From: Burkholderiales bacterium | GTDB lineage: Bacteria; Pseudomonadota; Gammaproteobacteria; Burkholderiales; Burkholderiaceae_C | Direction: 5' to 3' | NCBI GenBank assembly: GCA_029268225.1 | Contig: JAJUGJ010000010.1 | Location: 1-64,000 of the forward strand | DNA: 64,000 nt | In this document: one piece after another, positions 46,967-56,559 of the stretch | Numbering within the stretch: the stretch's first letter is position 1 | Layout: every line of letters starts with the position of its first letter | Program-made: the position numbers and the translations under genes | The notes under the pieces: generated by a model | The model's database searches: none | The model's input: the letters and a program-made list of their open reading frames with translations, nothing else | Told to the model about the DNA's origin: nothing

Positions 46967-49140
46967 AGACGAAGCTGGAGACTATGAATATGAAACCGTG
47001 GCGCGTTGCGATGGCTGGCCTGTCCTTGGCTTTGGTCTCACCATTGACCTGGGCGGCGGCAGCCATTCAGGCCATCACCAGCACCCAGCAGGCTGGGACC
47101 GATGTGGTGCGCATCGAGTTGTCTGAACCCTTGGCTGCTTTGCCTGCTGGTTTCATCGTCCAGACTCCGCCGCGCATTGCCATTGACCTGCCCGGCGTGG
47201 GCAGCGATTTGGAGCGCAATGTTGTCGAGATCAACCAAGGCAATCTGCGCACGGTGAATGTCGCGCAAGCTGGGGAGCGTACGCGCTTGGTGTTGAACTT
47301 GCGCCAGGCCACGACCTACACGGCCAGCCTCCAGGGCAAGACTTTGCTGTTGAGCCTTGCACCCGCCGTAGCGACCAATGCGCCGGACGCATCCAGCCCG
47401 ACGCGCATGGGCAGCGGTGAAGTGGTGCACTTTGCCGAGAACAAGAATGTCGACACCCTGGCCCTCAAGGCCATCGACTTCCGTCGTGGCCAGGATGGGG
47501 CCGGTCGGGTCGTGATTGACCTGCCGAACAACCAAGTTGGCGTGGACATCAAGCAGCAGGGGCAGGCGCTGGTCGTCGAGTTCATGCGGACAGCGTTGCC
47601 TGAGCGTCTGCGTCGTCGTTTTGACGTGACGGACTTTGGCACACCAGTTCAAAACATGACGGCTGAACAGGTGGGTGATCGCGTCAAGCTGACGGTCAAG
47701 CCGAAGGGCGACTGGGAGCACTCTGCTTACCAGAGCGATAACCAGTTTGTCTTGGAAGTGCGGGCCCGCAAGGCTGAGCCCAACAAGCTGACCCCTGGCC
47801 CGGGCTACTCTGGTGAAAAGCTGTCCCTGAACTTCCAGAACATTGAAGTTCGTGCCTTGCTGCAAGTCATCGCCGACTTCACCAATTTCAACGTGGTGAC
47901 CAGCGATACCGTCACCGGTACAGTGACTCTTCGCCTCAAAGACGTCCCATGGGATCAGGCACTCGACATCATCATGCAGGCCAAGGGCCTGGGGGTGCGA
48001 AAGACTGGTAACGTGCTGTGGATTGCACCGAAGGACGAGATTTACACCAAGGAAAAGCTCGATCTGGAAGCCAAAAAGCAGATTCAGGATCTGGAGCCGT
48101 TGCGCACGCAGTCCTTCCAGCTGAATTACGCCAAGGCTGAAGAGATTGCCAAGCGCCTGACCGGGGATTCTGGAACGGGGGGCAGCGGCACCAACACAAA
48201 GACGATCTCTCCTCGCGGCAGCGTTTTCCACGAACAGCGTACCAATCAGATCTTCGTCACAGACATCCCTTCCAAGCTGGAAGAAATCCAGCAGATGATC
48301 TCGAAGATCGATATCCCGATGCGTCAGGTGCTGATTGAAGCTCGTATCGTCGAGGCAACGGACACCTTCGGGCGTAACCTGGGTGTGAAGTTGGGCGCAC
48401 TGGACATGCGTGGTGTGCGTGGTGGTGTGCCAGGCTTTGGTGTGGGAGGCAACAATCGCGTGGCGATCACAGGCACCTACCAGGGCGTGGGTGAGCAGAC
48501 GTTGCAGGCTGAAGAGACCGATGGTAGCTACACGCCCAACACCTACTTCGTCAACATGCCCGCGGGCGGCATCAACGGGGTGAATGCGGCGTCGGTTGCC
48601 TTGTCGCTGTTTGGTGCGAGTTCGAACCGATTCTTGAACTTGGAATTGTCGGCCTTGGAAGCTGAGGGCAAGGGCAAGATCGTGTCGAGCCCACGTGTGA
48701 TCACAGCAGATCAGGTCAAAGCTCTGATTGAGCAAGGCACCGAACTGCCATATCAAACGGCGACCTCCAGTGGCGCGACGTCGATTGCCTTCCGTAAAGC
48801 CAGCATGAAGCTGGAAGTGACGCCGCAAATCACGCCGGAAGGCAGCATCATTCTGGATGTGGACGTCAACAAGGACAGCGTCGGTCGAATCACGACAGCA
48901 GGCTATGCCATCGATACCAAGCATGTGCAAACACAGGTGCTGGTTGAGAACGGCGGTACGGTGGTGATCGGCGGCATCTACATGCAGAGCGAAACCGAGA
49001 ACGTGTCGCAAGTGCCGCTGCTGGGAGACATTCCGGTGGTGGGCAATTTGTTCAAGACACGCGCCAAGGCGTCGGAGCGTTCCGAGTTGCTGATTTTCCT
49101 GACACCGAAGGTGATCACGGAAAAGGGCGCATTGCGCTGA
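46963..49140 (+). CDS. pilQ: Type IV pilus secretin PilQ
   Basis: Outer-membrane multimeric pore for the pilus fibre; 725 residues. Signal peptide within residues 10-35 (SLALVSPLTWAAA), two AMIN peptidoglycan-binding domains (about 38-135 and 150-255), secretin short N0/STN domain (about 275-335, VRALLQVIADFTNFNVV), N1 domain (about 375-450) and secretin domain (about 465-722) with VLIEARIVEATDTFGRNLGVKLGALD and VPLLGDIPVVGNLFK. Ends with the terminal pilus-secretin LLIFLTPKVI motif. Last gene of the pilMNOPQ unit; the next gene is the Ig-like lipoprotein. Confidence 0.96.
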   Translation: MKTKLETMNMKPWRVAMAGLSLALVSPLTWAAAAIQAITSTQQAGTDVVRIELSEPLAALPAGFIVQTPPRIAIDLPGVGSDLERNVVEINQGNLRTVNVAQAGERTRLVLNLRQATTYTASLQGKTLLLSLAPAVATNAPDASSPTRMGSGEVVHFAENKNVDTLALKAIDFRRGQDGAGRVVIDLPNNQVGVDIKQQGQALVVEFMRTALPERLRRRFDVTDFGTPVQNMTAEQVGDRVKLTVKPKGDWEHSAYQSDNQFVLEVRARKAEPNKLTPGPGYSGEKLSLNFQNIEVRALLQVIADFTNFNVVTSDTVTGTVTLRLKDVPWDQALDIIMQAKGLGVRKTGNVLWIAPKDEIYTKEKLDLEAKKQIQDLEPLRTQSFQLNYAKAEEIAKRLTGDSGTGGSGTNTKTISPRGSVFHEQRTNQIFVTDIPSKLEEIQQMISKIDIPMRQVLIEARIVEATDTFGRNLGVKLGALDMRGVRGGVPGFGVGGNNRVAITGTYQGVGEQTLQAEETDGSYTPNTYFVNMPAGGINGVNAASVALSLFGASSNRFLNLELSALEAEGKGKIVSSPRVITADQVKALIEQGTELPYQTATSSGATSIAFRKASMKLEVTPQITPEGSIILDVDVNKDSVGRITTAGYAIDTKHVQTQVLVENGGTVVIGGIYMQSETENVSQVPLLGDIPVVGNLFKTRAKASERSELLIFLTPKVITEKGALR

Positions 49141-49177
49141 TACGAGAACATTGGGATAACCCGATCAGGGGGAAGTT

Positions 49178-51100
49178 ATGAATTGGAAGAATTGGTTGGT
49201 TTCGATCGCCTCTGCTGGCTTGCTGGCAGCATGCGGTGGTGGCGGGAGCGATGCGGGGACAACGCCCTTTGATCCGGATGACGGCACCGGAGCGGCGCCA
49301 GCAGCCGCCATTGATGTGACATCCAGCAAGCTGCAGTTGGACACTGGTGCTGGTGACAGTGCAGTGATCACTGTGGTGGTCAAAAAGGCGGGTAGCGTGG
49401 TCTTACCCGACGCACCCGTGACATTGGTCGCTTCTTCTGGCAGCTTGGCTGTTGCATCATCAACCACAAATGATTCTGGCGTGGTTACCGCGACGCTGAC
49501 CCCCGGTTCTTCTGTGGCCGAGAAGGCTAACAGAACCATTACTGTGACGGCGACCTCGGGTTCTGTGTCCAGTTCGGTGTCAGTGCAGGTTACAGGTACA
49601 ACGTTGGCTTACTCCGGCGCAACCTCCTTCAGTGTTGGCTCGACGCCTAAGAATTTGCAGGTCTTGCTGAGGGATGCAAAGGGCGCAGCGATTTCCAATG
49701 CAACAGTTTCGGTTTCTGCGAGCCAACTGAGTAATCCGTTTGCAACCACGACGGTGACCACGGATGGAAATGGCGTGGCGACTTTCAGTTACACGCCAAC
49801 CAATGCTGGAACAGATGCTCTGATCTTCTCTGCCTTGGGCGCGACGATGACAACAAGTCTTTCCGTCAGCGGTGAAGATTTCGTGTTTGTGACGCCACCA
49901 GCCAACCAATTGATCACGGTTGGCGCGAGCCAGACCGTCACGGTGAGATATCGACTGAGCGGCGTTGCTCAAAGTGGTAAGACAGTGAGTTTTGCAACGA
50001 CCGGGGGAGTTTTGACTCCTGGATCCGCTGTTACCAATGCAAGCGGTGAGGCAACAGTTGCCATTTCTTCGACGTTTGCTGGCGCGGCGAGCGTGAGTGC
50101 CACCATTGCCGATGTCGGTACCATCACCTTGCCCGTTTCTTTTGTCGCAGTGAATCCCGCGAAGCTCGTGTTGCAAGTGTCACCATCGGCCATTGGTGTG
50201 AATGCTGCTGGCAGCACGGCACAGCAAGCCACTGTTTTGGCGCGTGTTACGGATGCCCAGGGCAATCCAGTTGCGAATCGAGTGGTTGACTTCACGCGCA
50301 CAGCAGATCCAAGTGGTGGCAATTTGAGTGCGGCGTCGGCATCGACAGATGCCAACGGAGAGGCTTCAGTGAAATACATCTCTGGCACGCAAGCGACCTC
50401 AAGTGGCGGTGTCCAATTGAGTGCCACCGTTGCCGGCACGGCACCTGCTGTCACCGGTACGGCCTCCCTGACTGTCAGCGAGAAGGCTCTGTTCATTGCT
50501 CTGGGAACAGGCAATGAAATTCAAAACCTGAACACAACCACATATCGCAAAGAATGGACCGTCTATGTCACGGATTCAAATGGGGTTGCTGTGCCTGGTG
50601 TTAATTTGACTCTTCGGTTGTTGCCGGCTTGGTACGGTAAGGGCTCGTTGGTGTTCAATGCAGACGCTTCGACTTGGACTACAACCAACTACACCGGTGC
50701 CACGAGCACCACGACAGAACTGCCTGATGGCCAGCGTCTGTGGTGCCCTAATGAGGACGCCGACGTTGATGGGGTGTTGGATGCCAGCCCTGTTGACGAA
50801 GATGCCAACGGGAATGGCACGCTGGAGCCGGGTAATGTGATTGCTCTTGCCGCTGGAAGCGGGTCCGTGACAACCGATGCTAACGGCCGCGCGACAATCT
50901 ACATTGATTACGCCGAAAGCTATGTGCCTTGGGTCAACGTGACGTTGCGAGCAACCGCGGTTGTATCCGGTACAGAGTCCACGAAGGAGGCGAACTTCAC
51001 AGTGACGGGCTCCGCCGATGATTTCACGGATTCTGCTGTTGCCCCTGCCGGTCGGTACAGCCCATTTGGACAGGGCGCGTCGTGCGCCGTAGCAAACTAA
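49178..51100 (+). CDS. Large exported lipoprotein with bacterial Ig-like domains and a Ca-binding-like loop
   Basis: 640 residues; not a known pilus gene. Lipobox LAAC (Cys 19), then CGGGG and an acidic linker. Four to five Ig-like (Big_1/invasin-like) repeats follow (about 45-140, 145-235, 240-325, 330-440, 440-600), each with the typical AxGxATVxxxxT-like strand (TTDGNGVATFSYTPTNAG; NASGEATVAISST; DANGEASVKYISGT). An Asp-rich loop (DADVDGVLD, then DEDANGNG, about 526-548) resembles Ca-binding type 3 or dockerin-like loops. The C-terminus has an unpaired Cys (GASCAVAN) and another at LWCPNEDA. It sits 37 bases after pilQ and 7 before aroK, breaking the usual pilQ-aroK junction. Codon use looks visibly less GC-biased than in its neighbours. 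Possibly a surface adhesin exported with the pilus machine (inference). Confidence 0.75.
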   Translation: MNWKNWLVSIASAGLLAACGGGGSDAGTTPFDPDDGTGAAPAAAIDVTSSKLQLDTGAGDSAVITVVVKKAGSVVLPDAPVTLVASSGSLAVASSTTNDSGVVTATLTPGSSVAEKANRTITVTATSGSVSSSVSVQVTGTTLAYSGATSFSVGSTPKNLQVLLRDAKGAAISNATVSVSASQLSNPFATTTVTTDGNGVATFSYTPTNAGTDALIFSALGATMTTSLSVSGEDFVFVTPPANQLITVGASQTVTVRYRLSGVAQSGKTVSFATTGGVLTPGSAVTNASGEATVAISSTFAGAASVSATIADVGTITLPVSFVAVNPAKLVLQVSPSAIGVNAAGSTAQQATVLARVTDAQGNPVANRVVDFTRTADPSGGNLSAASASTDANGEASVKYISGTQATSSGGVQLSATVAGTAPAVTGTASLTVSEKALFIALGTGNEIQNLNTTTYRKEWTVYVTDSNGVAVPGVNLTLRLLPAWYGKGSLVFNADASTWTTTNYTGATSTTTELPDGQRLWCPNEDADVDGVLDASPVDEDANGNGTLEPGNVIALAAGSGSVTTDANGRATIYIDYAESYVPWVNVTLRATAVVSGTESTKEANFTVTGSADDFTDSAVAPAGRYSPFGQGASCAVAN

Positions 51101-51107
51101 CTTCCTC

Positions 51108-51677
51108 GTGAGCATCTCTCTTGTCGGCCTTCCCGGCGGTGGCAAATCCACCGTCGGACGGCAACTGGCTCGACGCATCGGAGCGCGTTTCATCGACTCC
51201 GATGCTGTCTTGGAGGACCGGATCGGCATGCCGATCCGGTCCTTTTTCGAGCAATACGGTGAGTCTGCCTTTCGTGATCAGGAGGAAGTGGTCATTGACG
51301 AGCTGACGCGATCAGATCACGAGCCCAGGATCATCGCAACGGGTGGAGGTGCTGTTTTGCGTCAGGCGAACCGTGCGCACCTGCACGATCGCACGACGGT
51401 CATCTATCTGCGCTCGTCACCCGAAGAGTTGTACCGTCGGTTGCGACACGACACTCAGCGGCCTTTGCTGCAGGTGGACGACCCCTTGGCCAAACTGCGT
51501 GAGCTTTACGATCAGCGCCACCCGCTCTATGAGGAGGTGGCGCATTACAGTGTGGACACGGGGCGTCCCTCGGTGGCCACATTGGTCAACATGATCATGA
51601 TGCAGTTGGAGGTCGCAGGCTTGTTGCCTTCAGGCGTTCAGGTGGTCGGCAACGCATCTACTCAAAACAATGGATGA
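51108..51677 (+). CDS. aroK: Shikimate kinase
   Basis: Phosphorylates shikimate at the 3-hydroxyl, fifth step of the shikimate pathway. 189 residues. Walker A is GLPGGGKST (family usually has GxMGAGKST), shikimate-binding DSD in FIDSDAVLEDRIG, FRDQEEVVI, IATGGGAVLR, lid Arg in RLRHDTQRPLL, and LYEEVAHYSVDTG. The start is GTG 51108 with weak initiation signals. aroB, its usual next gene, is absent; a terminator and convergent galU follow. Confidence 0.94.
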   Translation: MSISLVGLPGGGKSTVGRQLARRIGARFIDSDAVLEDRIGMPIRSFFEQYGESAFRDQEEVVIDELTRSDHEPRIIATGGGAVLRQANRAHLHDRTTVIYLRSSPEELYRRLRHDTQRPLLQVDDPLAKLRELYDQRHPLYEEVAHYSVDTGRPSVATLVNMIMMQLEVAGLLPSGVQVVGNASTQNNG

Positions 51678-51702
51678 TCTTCGCACGGTGCATGCAGCAT
51701 GA

Positions 51703-51737
51703 AAACAGGGGCCTGAACGGCCCCTGTTTATTTTTTT
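51703..51737 (+). terminator. Terminator between aroK and galU
   Basis: Perfect 11-base stem (51703-51713, 51719-51729; AAACAGGGGCC and its complement), TGAAC loop, followed by ATTTTTTT. On the minus strand the stem is followed by TTTTC, so it may also serve galU. Confidence 0.9.
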
Positions 51738-51759
51738 GTTGCTGGCAAAGCCAAGATGA

Positions 51760-52629
51760 TCAATCCAAGCGAAGCCCCAGCAGGTACTGTTTGAACCAAG
51801 CGCCAACCTGCGGGTGTTGCAAGGCCAATTCAACGTTGGCCTCCAGGAAACCTTCCTTGCTGCCGCAGTCGTAGCGCTTGCCGTCGTAGCGGTAGGCATA
51901 CACCTTCTCGCTACGCAGCAGGCCCGCAATGCCATCGGTCAATTGAATCTCGTTGCCCACGCCACGCGGCTGTTGCCGGATCTGTTCGAACACGGCCGGG
52001 GTGAGGATGTAGCGACCAGCGACACCGAGACGTGAAGGCGCGACCTCCGGGGCGGGTTTTTCGACGATCTGTGAGACGTCCATGACGCGATCACTCTGCA
52101 TTTGACCGGCCACGATGCCATACCGCTTGGTGTGCTCCGCAGGTACTTCCTGCACAGCGAGAATCGACCCCTGCAGGTCTTCAAACTGTTGCACCATCTG
52201 CTTGAGAACGCTGGTCTCGCCCACCATCAGGTCGTCAGCCAGCAGCACAGCGAACGGCTCGCCACGCACCAGGCGTTCACCACACAGTACTGCGTGTCCC
52301 AGGCCCAAGCTTTTTGGCTGGCGCACGAACACACACTCCATGTCGGCGGGCTTGATGGAATGCACCAATTCCAGCAGCTCGTTCTTGCCGGCTTGCGCCA
52401 ATTCGTGCTCCAACTCGAATGCGGTGTCGAAGTGGTCCTCGATGGCGCGCTTGTGGCGGCCGGTCACAAAGATCATTTCGCGGATGCCGGCGTCATAGGC
52501 CTCTTCCACGGCGTACTGGATCAGCGGCTTGTCCACGACGGGCAGCATTTCCTTCGGCTGCGCCTTGGTGGCCGGCAGAAAACGGGTGCCCAGGCCTGCG
52601 ACGGGGAAGATGGCTTTGGTGATGCTCAC
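51760..52629 (-). CDS. galU: UTP-glucose-1-phosphate uridylyltransferase
   Basis: Makes UDP-glucose for LPS, capsule and trehalose. 289 residues, family length. Nucleotidyl transferase signature [23 protein letters not shown] (residues ~7-29), [67 protein letters not shown] and [12 protein letters not shown]. The start is GTG 52629, preceded by AAAGGA at a good distance; there is no nearer ATG and the upstream frame has no similarity. 34 bases after valS; probably the same leftward transcript. Confidence 0.95.
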   Translation of the reverse strand: MSITKAIFPVAGLGTRFLPATKAQPKEMLPVVDKPLIQYAVEEAYDAGIREMIFVTGRHKRAIEDHFDTAFELEHELAQAGKNELLELVHSIKPADMECVFVRQPKSLGLGHAVLCGERLVRGEPFAVLLADDLMVGETSVLKQMVQQFEDLQGSILAVQEVPAEHTKRYGIVAGQMQSDRVMDVSQIVEKPAPEVAPSRLGVAGRYILTPAVFEQIRQQPRGVGNEIQLTDGIAGLLRSEKVYAYRYDGKRYDCGSKEGFLEANVELALQHPQVGAWFKQYLLGLRLD

Positions 52630-52663
52630 AGATCGAATCCTTTGAAACTGCTCAAGGGTGGCA

Positions 52664-55507
52664 TCAACCCAGGCGGTTGAACTGCTGCTGCACACGCTCC
52701 AGCGTGGCGCCGAAGTCGGCCAGGCGTTGCTTTTCTTGTTCGACCACGGCGGCGGGGGCGCGGGCCACGAAGCTCTCGTTGCCCAGCTTGGCTTGGGCCT
52801 TGGCGATCTCGCCTTCCAGGCGCTTGATCTCCTTGGTCAGGCGCTCTTTCTCGGCGGCCACGTCGATCTCAACGTGCAGTGCCAGTCGAGCGTCACCTTG
52901 CACGGCGACGGGTGCCAGGGCAGTGGCTTCGGCAAAAGCAACATCGTCCAGCAACTTGACTTCGCTGAGCTTGCCGAGCGCCTTGAGCACCGGCGCGGCC
53001 TGGGCGATGAACTCGGCATCACCGGTGACCAGCAGCGGCATGCGCTCGGCGGGCGAGAGGTTCATCTCGCTGCGCAGGTTACGGGTGGTGCCGACGATGG
53101 CCTTGAGCTTGGCCATCCAGGCGTCCGATTCCCCGCAGATCTTGCTGAGTTCCGCTTGAGGGTAGGGCGCCACCACGATGGTGTCGTCCGAATCTGCGGC
53201 CTTGCGACCGGCCACCGGAGCCACGACCTGCCAGAGCTCTTCGGTGATGAACGGGGTGATGGGGTGCAGCAGGCGCAGCACGGTTTCCAGCACACGGATC
53301 AGGGTGCGGCGAGTGGCGCGGGCCTGAGCTTCGTTGCCGCTGTCCTTGGCGGCGTTGAGCTGTGCCTTGGCGATCTCGATGTACCAGTCGCAGTACTCGT
53401 CCCACACGAACTGGTAGATGCTGTTGGCCACGTTGTCCAGGCGGAACTCGGTGAAGCCTTGCTCGACAGCAGCTTCCACACGCTGCAGTTCGGACACGAT
53501 CCAGCGGTCGGCGGGGCTGAAGTCCAGGTAGCCATTGGCGGCGCACTGGCCGGGCACGTGCGAATCCAGGCCGCAGTCCTGACCTTCTGTGTTCATCAGC
53601 ACAAACTTGGTGGCGTTCCACAGCTTGTTGCAGAAGTTGCGGTAGCCCTCGCAGCGTTTGCTGTCGAAGTTGATGCTGCGACCCAGGCTGGCGAGTGCGG
53701 CAAAGGTGAAGCGCAGCGCGTCGGCGCCGTAGCCTGGGATGCCGTCCGGGAACTCCTTCTCGGTGTTCTTGCGGACCTTGGGCGCGGTCTCGGGCTTGCG
53801 CAGGCCAGTGGTGCGCTTCTCCAGCAGCGGCGCCAGTTCAATGCCGTCGATCAGGTCGACCGGGTCGAGCACATTGCCTTCGGACTTGGACATCTTCTGG
53901 CCTTGGGCATCGCGCACCAGGCCGTGGATGTAGACGTGCTTGAAAGGCACCTTGCCGGTGAAGTGCTTGGTCATCATGATCATCCGGGCCACCCAGAAGA
54001 AGATGATGTCGTAGCCGGTGACGAGCACGGACGAGGGCAGGAACAGGTCCATTTCCTTGGTCTGCTCAGGCCAGCCCAGGGTGGAGAAGGGCACCAGCGC
54101 GGACGAGTACCAGGTGTCGAGCACGTCTTCGTCGCGGGTCAGCTCGCCCTCGTAGCCGGCGGCCTTGGCGCGGGTGCGTGCTTCGTCTTCGTTGCGGGCG
54201 ACGAAGATTTCACCGTTGCTGCCGTACCAGGCAGGGATCTGATGGCCCCACCACAGTTGGCGGCTGATGCACCAGTCCTGGATGTTCTTCATCCACTGGT
54301 TGTAGGTGTTGACCCAGTTCTCGGGCACGAACTTCACATCGCCCGATTCCACGGCTTCGATCGCTTGCTCGGCGATGGACTTGCCTTGTGCGCCGGGCTT
54401 GGTCATGGCGACGAACCATTGGTCGGTCAGCATGGGCTCGATGATCTGGCCGGTGCGGGCGCAGCGGGGTACCATCAACTTGTGCTTCTTGATCTCGACC
54501 AGCAGGCCTTCGGCTTCGAGTTGAGCGACCAGGGCCTTGCGGGCCACGAAGCGGTCCAGGCCACGGTAGGCCTCGGGGATCTCGGGCAGGTGCGACACCA
54601 CCTGCGCGTCGAGCGTGAAGATGGTGATCATCGGCAGGTTGTGGCGCTGGCCGACCTGGTAGTCGTTGGTGTCGTGCGCGGGGGTGACCTTGACGACGCC
54701 AGTACCGAATTCCTTGTCGACGTGTTCGTCGGCGATCACGGGCACCAAGCGGCCGGTGATGGGCAGCTTGACCAGCTTGCCGATCAGGTGGGCGTAGCGC
54801 TCGTCTTCGGGGTGGACCATGACGGCGGTGTCGCCCAGCATGGTCTCGGGACGGGTGATGGCCACGACCAGGGTTTCATCGCTGCCATCGATCGGATAGC
54901 GGATGTGCCACATCGAGCCGTCTTCTTCCTCGCTTTCGACTTCGAGGTCAGAGACGGCGGATTTGAGGATCGGGTCCCAGCTGACCAGGCGCTTGCCTCG
55001 GTAGATCAGGCCTTCTTCGTAGAGCTTGACGAAGGTCTCACTCACCACCTTGGACAGCTTGTCGTCCATGGTGAAGTATTCGTGCTCCCACGAAACCGAG
55101 TCGCCCATGCGGCGCATCTGCTGGGTGATGGTGGAGCCCGATTGCTCTTTCCATTCCCAGATCTTGGCGACGAAGTTCTTGCGGCCCAGGTCGTGGCGGT
55201 TCTGACCCTTTTCCTGCAACTGGCGTTCCACCACGATCTGCGTGGCGATGCCGGCGTGGTCGGTGCCAGGAATCCACAGGGTGTTGTGGCCCTTCATGCG
55301 GTGGTAGCGCGTCAACGAGTCCATGATGGTCTGGTTGAAGGCGTGGCCCATGTGCAGCGTGCCGGTCACATTGGGAGGCGGCAGCTGGATGCAGAAGGAC
55401 GGCTTGGACTCGTCGAGCGTGGGCTTGTACAGGCCACGTTGTTCCCACTGGGGACCGTATTTGGCTTCAATGGGAGCGGGGTCGAAAGATTTGGCGAGTT
55501 CGGTCAT
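52664..55507 (-). CDS. valS: Valine-tRNA ligase
   Basis: Class I synthetase of 947 residues. HIGH motif in [15 protein letters not shown] (about 43-57), editing domain ([35 protein letters not shown]), tRNA-binding [21 protein letters not shown] in [15 protein letters not shown]-terminal anticodon helices, and a terminal coiled coil ([23 protein letters not shown]). Start ATG 55507. Upstream of galU. No leader regulatory RNA was recognised. Confidence 0.97.
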   Translation of the reverse strand: MTELAKSFDPAPIEAKYGPQWEQRGLYKPTLDESKPSFCIQLPPPNVTGTLHMGHAFNQTIMDSLTRYHRMKGHNTLWIPGTDHAGIATQIVVERQLQEKGQNRHDLGRKNFVAKIWEWKEQSGSTITQQMRRMGDSVSWEHEYFTMDDKLSKVVSETFVKLYEEGLIYRGKRLVSWDPILKSAVSDLEVESEEEDGSMWHIRYPIDGSDETLVVAITRPETMLGDTAVMVHPEDERYAHLIGKLVKLPITGRLVPVIADEHVDKEFGTGVVKVTPAHDTNDYQVGQRHNLPMITIFTLDAQVVSHLPEIPEAYRGLDRFVARKALVAQLEAEGLLVEIKKHKLMVPRCARTGQIIEPMLTDQWFVAMTKPGAQGKSIAEQAIEAVESGDVKFVPENWVNTYNQWMKNIQDWCISRQLWWGHQIPAWYGSNGEIFVARNEDEARTRAKAAGYEGELTRDEDVLDTWYSSALVPFSTLGWPEQTKEMDLFLPSSVLVTGYDIIFFWVARMIMMTKHFTGKVPFKHVYIHGLVRDAQGQKMSKSEGNVLDPVDLIDGIELAPLLEKRTTGLRKPETAPKVRKNTEKEFPDGIPGYGADALRFTFAALASLGRSINFDSKRCEGYRNFCNKLWNATKFVLMNTEGQDCGLDSHVPGQCAANGYLDFSPADRWIVSELQRVEAAVEQGFTEFRLDNVANSIYQFVWDEYCDWYIEIAKAQLNAAKDSGNEAQARATRRTLIRVLETVLRLLHPITPFITEELWQVVAPVAGRKAADSDDTIVVAPYPQAELSKICGESDAWMAKLKAIVGTTRNLRSEMNLSPAERMPLLVTGDAEFIAQAAPVLKALGKLSEVKLLDDVAFAEATALAPVAVQGDARLALHVEIDVAAEKERLTKEIKRLEGEIAKAQAKLGNESFVARAPAAVVEQEKQRLADFGATLERVQQQFNRLG

Positions 55508-55751
55508 GGTGTGGGTCGGCAGGGCGCACCGGTGTGGCGCAGCAGTCTCAGCAGCAACGTGTCATTTTAGGTGCAGGCTTGGGTGTTGCCGCGCGGCTGC
55601 GTCACCTCTTGTTTCATGATCTGGATCAGGTTTCTGGACATTTCAGATCATGGTGTCATCATGTGGACTTGGCGTGAGCGGGTGATGGTCATAGGATGGG
55701 CATGAAGCCAGTCCACGATTGAGCGGCTGGCGTGAGGTCACGGAGGTGCGC
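55508..55751. other. Divergent intergenic region, valS / universal stress protein
   Basis: 244 bases. It holds the FNR-like palindrome (listed separately) inside a larger inverted repeat, CATGATCTG (55615-55623) with CAGATCATG (55644-55652), and GGAGG before the stress protein ATG. No small ORF or RNA gene is evident. Confidence 0.4.
55617..55628. promoter_or_regulatory. FNR/ANR-like box upstream of the stress cluster
   Basis: TGAT-CTGG-ATCA matches the eight core positions of the FNR/ANR site TTGAT-N4-ATCAA, but both flanking positions differ (A and G). Centre is about 129 bases before the usp ATG, compatible with activation at -41.5 if the leader is about 88 bases. One such core match is expected by chance in a window this size. 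Confidence 0.3.
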
Positions 55752-56198
55752 ATGTACGAACATTTGTTGGTGCCGGTGGATGGCAGCGAGTTGTGCGACA
55801 AAGCGATTGAGCACAGCATTGGGCTGGCCAAGATGCTGGGGGCGTCGATCACGGGCTTCACGGCGGAGCCTCCGTTGCCCGTGCTGGTCGTCGAACAGGC
55901 TGCCGTGGCCTATGACGTGGAGACCTTTCAGGAGCATGAGAAGCGCTGTGAGGCGCATGCCCGCGAGATCTTGCTGGCCTTTGCCGAAAAGGCGCGTCAG
56001 GCGGGTGTGGCTTTCGATGGTCAGTTCGTCATCACGGACAACGTGCAGCAGGCCATCGCCGACATGGCTGCTCAGCGGGGCTGCGATCTGATCGTGATGG
56101 CGTCACATGGACGCCACGGCCTGGATGCCCTGATCCATGGTTCGTTGACCAAGAGCGTGCTGGCGCATACCCAGGTGCCGCTGCTGGTGCTGCATTGA
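55752..56198 (+). CDS. Universal stress protein, UspA family
   Basis: 148-residue single USP domain. Begins YEHLLVPVDGSELCDKAI and has the ATP-binding pattern GRHGLDALIHGS with GxxGxxxxxxxxxGS spacing (ASHGRHGLDALIHGSLTKSV), so an ATP-binding member. ATG 55752 follows GGAGG; the open frame from 55719 is not used. Heads a rightward cluster with DUF883, YqjE-like and YqjK-like membrane proteins and an MBL hydrolase, suggesting stress or anaerobic survival; an FNR-like box lies upstream. Confidence 0.93.
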   Translation: MYEHLLVPVDGSELCDKAIEHSIGLAKMLGASITGFTAEPPLPVLVVEQAAVAYDVETFQEHEKRCEAHAREILLAFAEKARQAGVAFDGQFVITDNVQQAIADMAAQRGCDLIVMASHGRHGLDALIHGSLTKSVLAHTQVPLLVLH

Positions 56199-56226
56199 TT
56201 TCTTTCCAACCCACAAGGAGTTGACC

Positions 56227-56538
56227 ATGAGCGAACTGACCTCGATCCAGAAAGAAAAGCTGATGAGCGATCTGAAGCTGGTGATGGCCGATGCCGAGGC
56301 CCTGCTGGCCGCAACGGCGAATGACGCCAGCGGTGGCATTGCCGAACTGCGCACGCGTGTGCAGGCGACGCTGTCTCAGGCCAAGGATGGTCTGATCGAT
56401 GCTCAGGCTGCTGTCGTCGACAAGGCCAAGGCCGCGGCGAAAGCCACCGACGGGTATGTGCATGACAACCCCTGGAAGTCGGTGAGCATTGCCGCCGGTG
56501 TGGGATTGTTGGTCGGCATCCTGATCGGGCGTCGTTGA
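56227..56538 (+). CDS. DUF883 / ElaB-YqjD family inner-membrane protein
   Basis: 103 residues: N-terminal coiled helix (about 5-80, alpha-rich LKLVMADAEALLAATAND) and one C-terminal transmembrane helix (KSVSIAAGVGLLVGILIGRR). In E. coli, YqjD and ElaB are tail-anchored membrane proteins that bind ribosomes and are stationary-phase induced. ATG 56227 is chosen for its AAGGAG site six bases upstream; TTG 56221 is in frame but unlikely. 28 bases after usp. Confidence 0.92.
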   Translation: MSELTSIQKEKLMSDLKLVMADAEALLAATANDASGGIAELRTRVQATLSQAKDGLIDAQAAVVDKAKAAAKATDGYVHDNPWKSVSIAAGVGLLVGILIGRR

Positions 56539-56559
56539 TTTCACGGTGTTGAGCCCAGC

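Noticed and set aside
52658..55570. 970-codon open frame antisense to valS
   Set aside because: Same antisense composition effect (stop-poor GC-rich frame); no domain or signal peptide.
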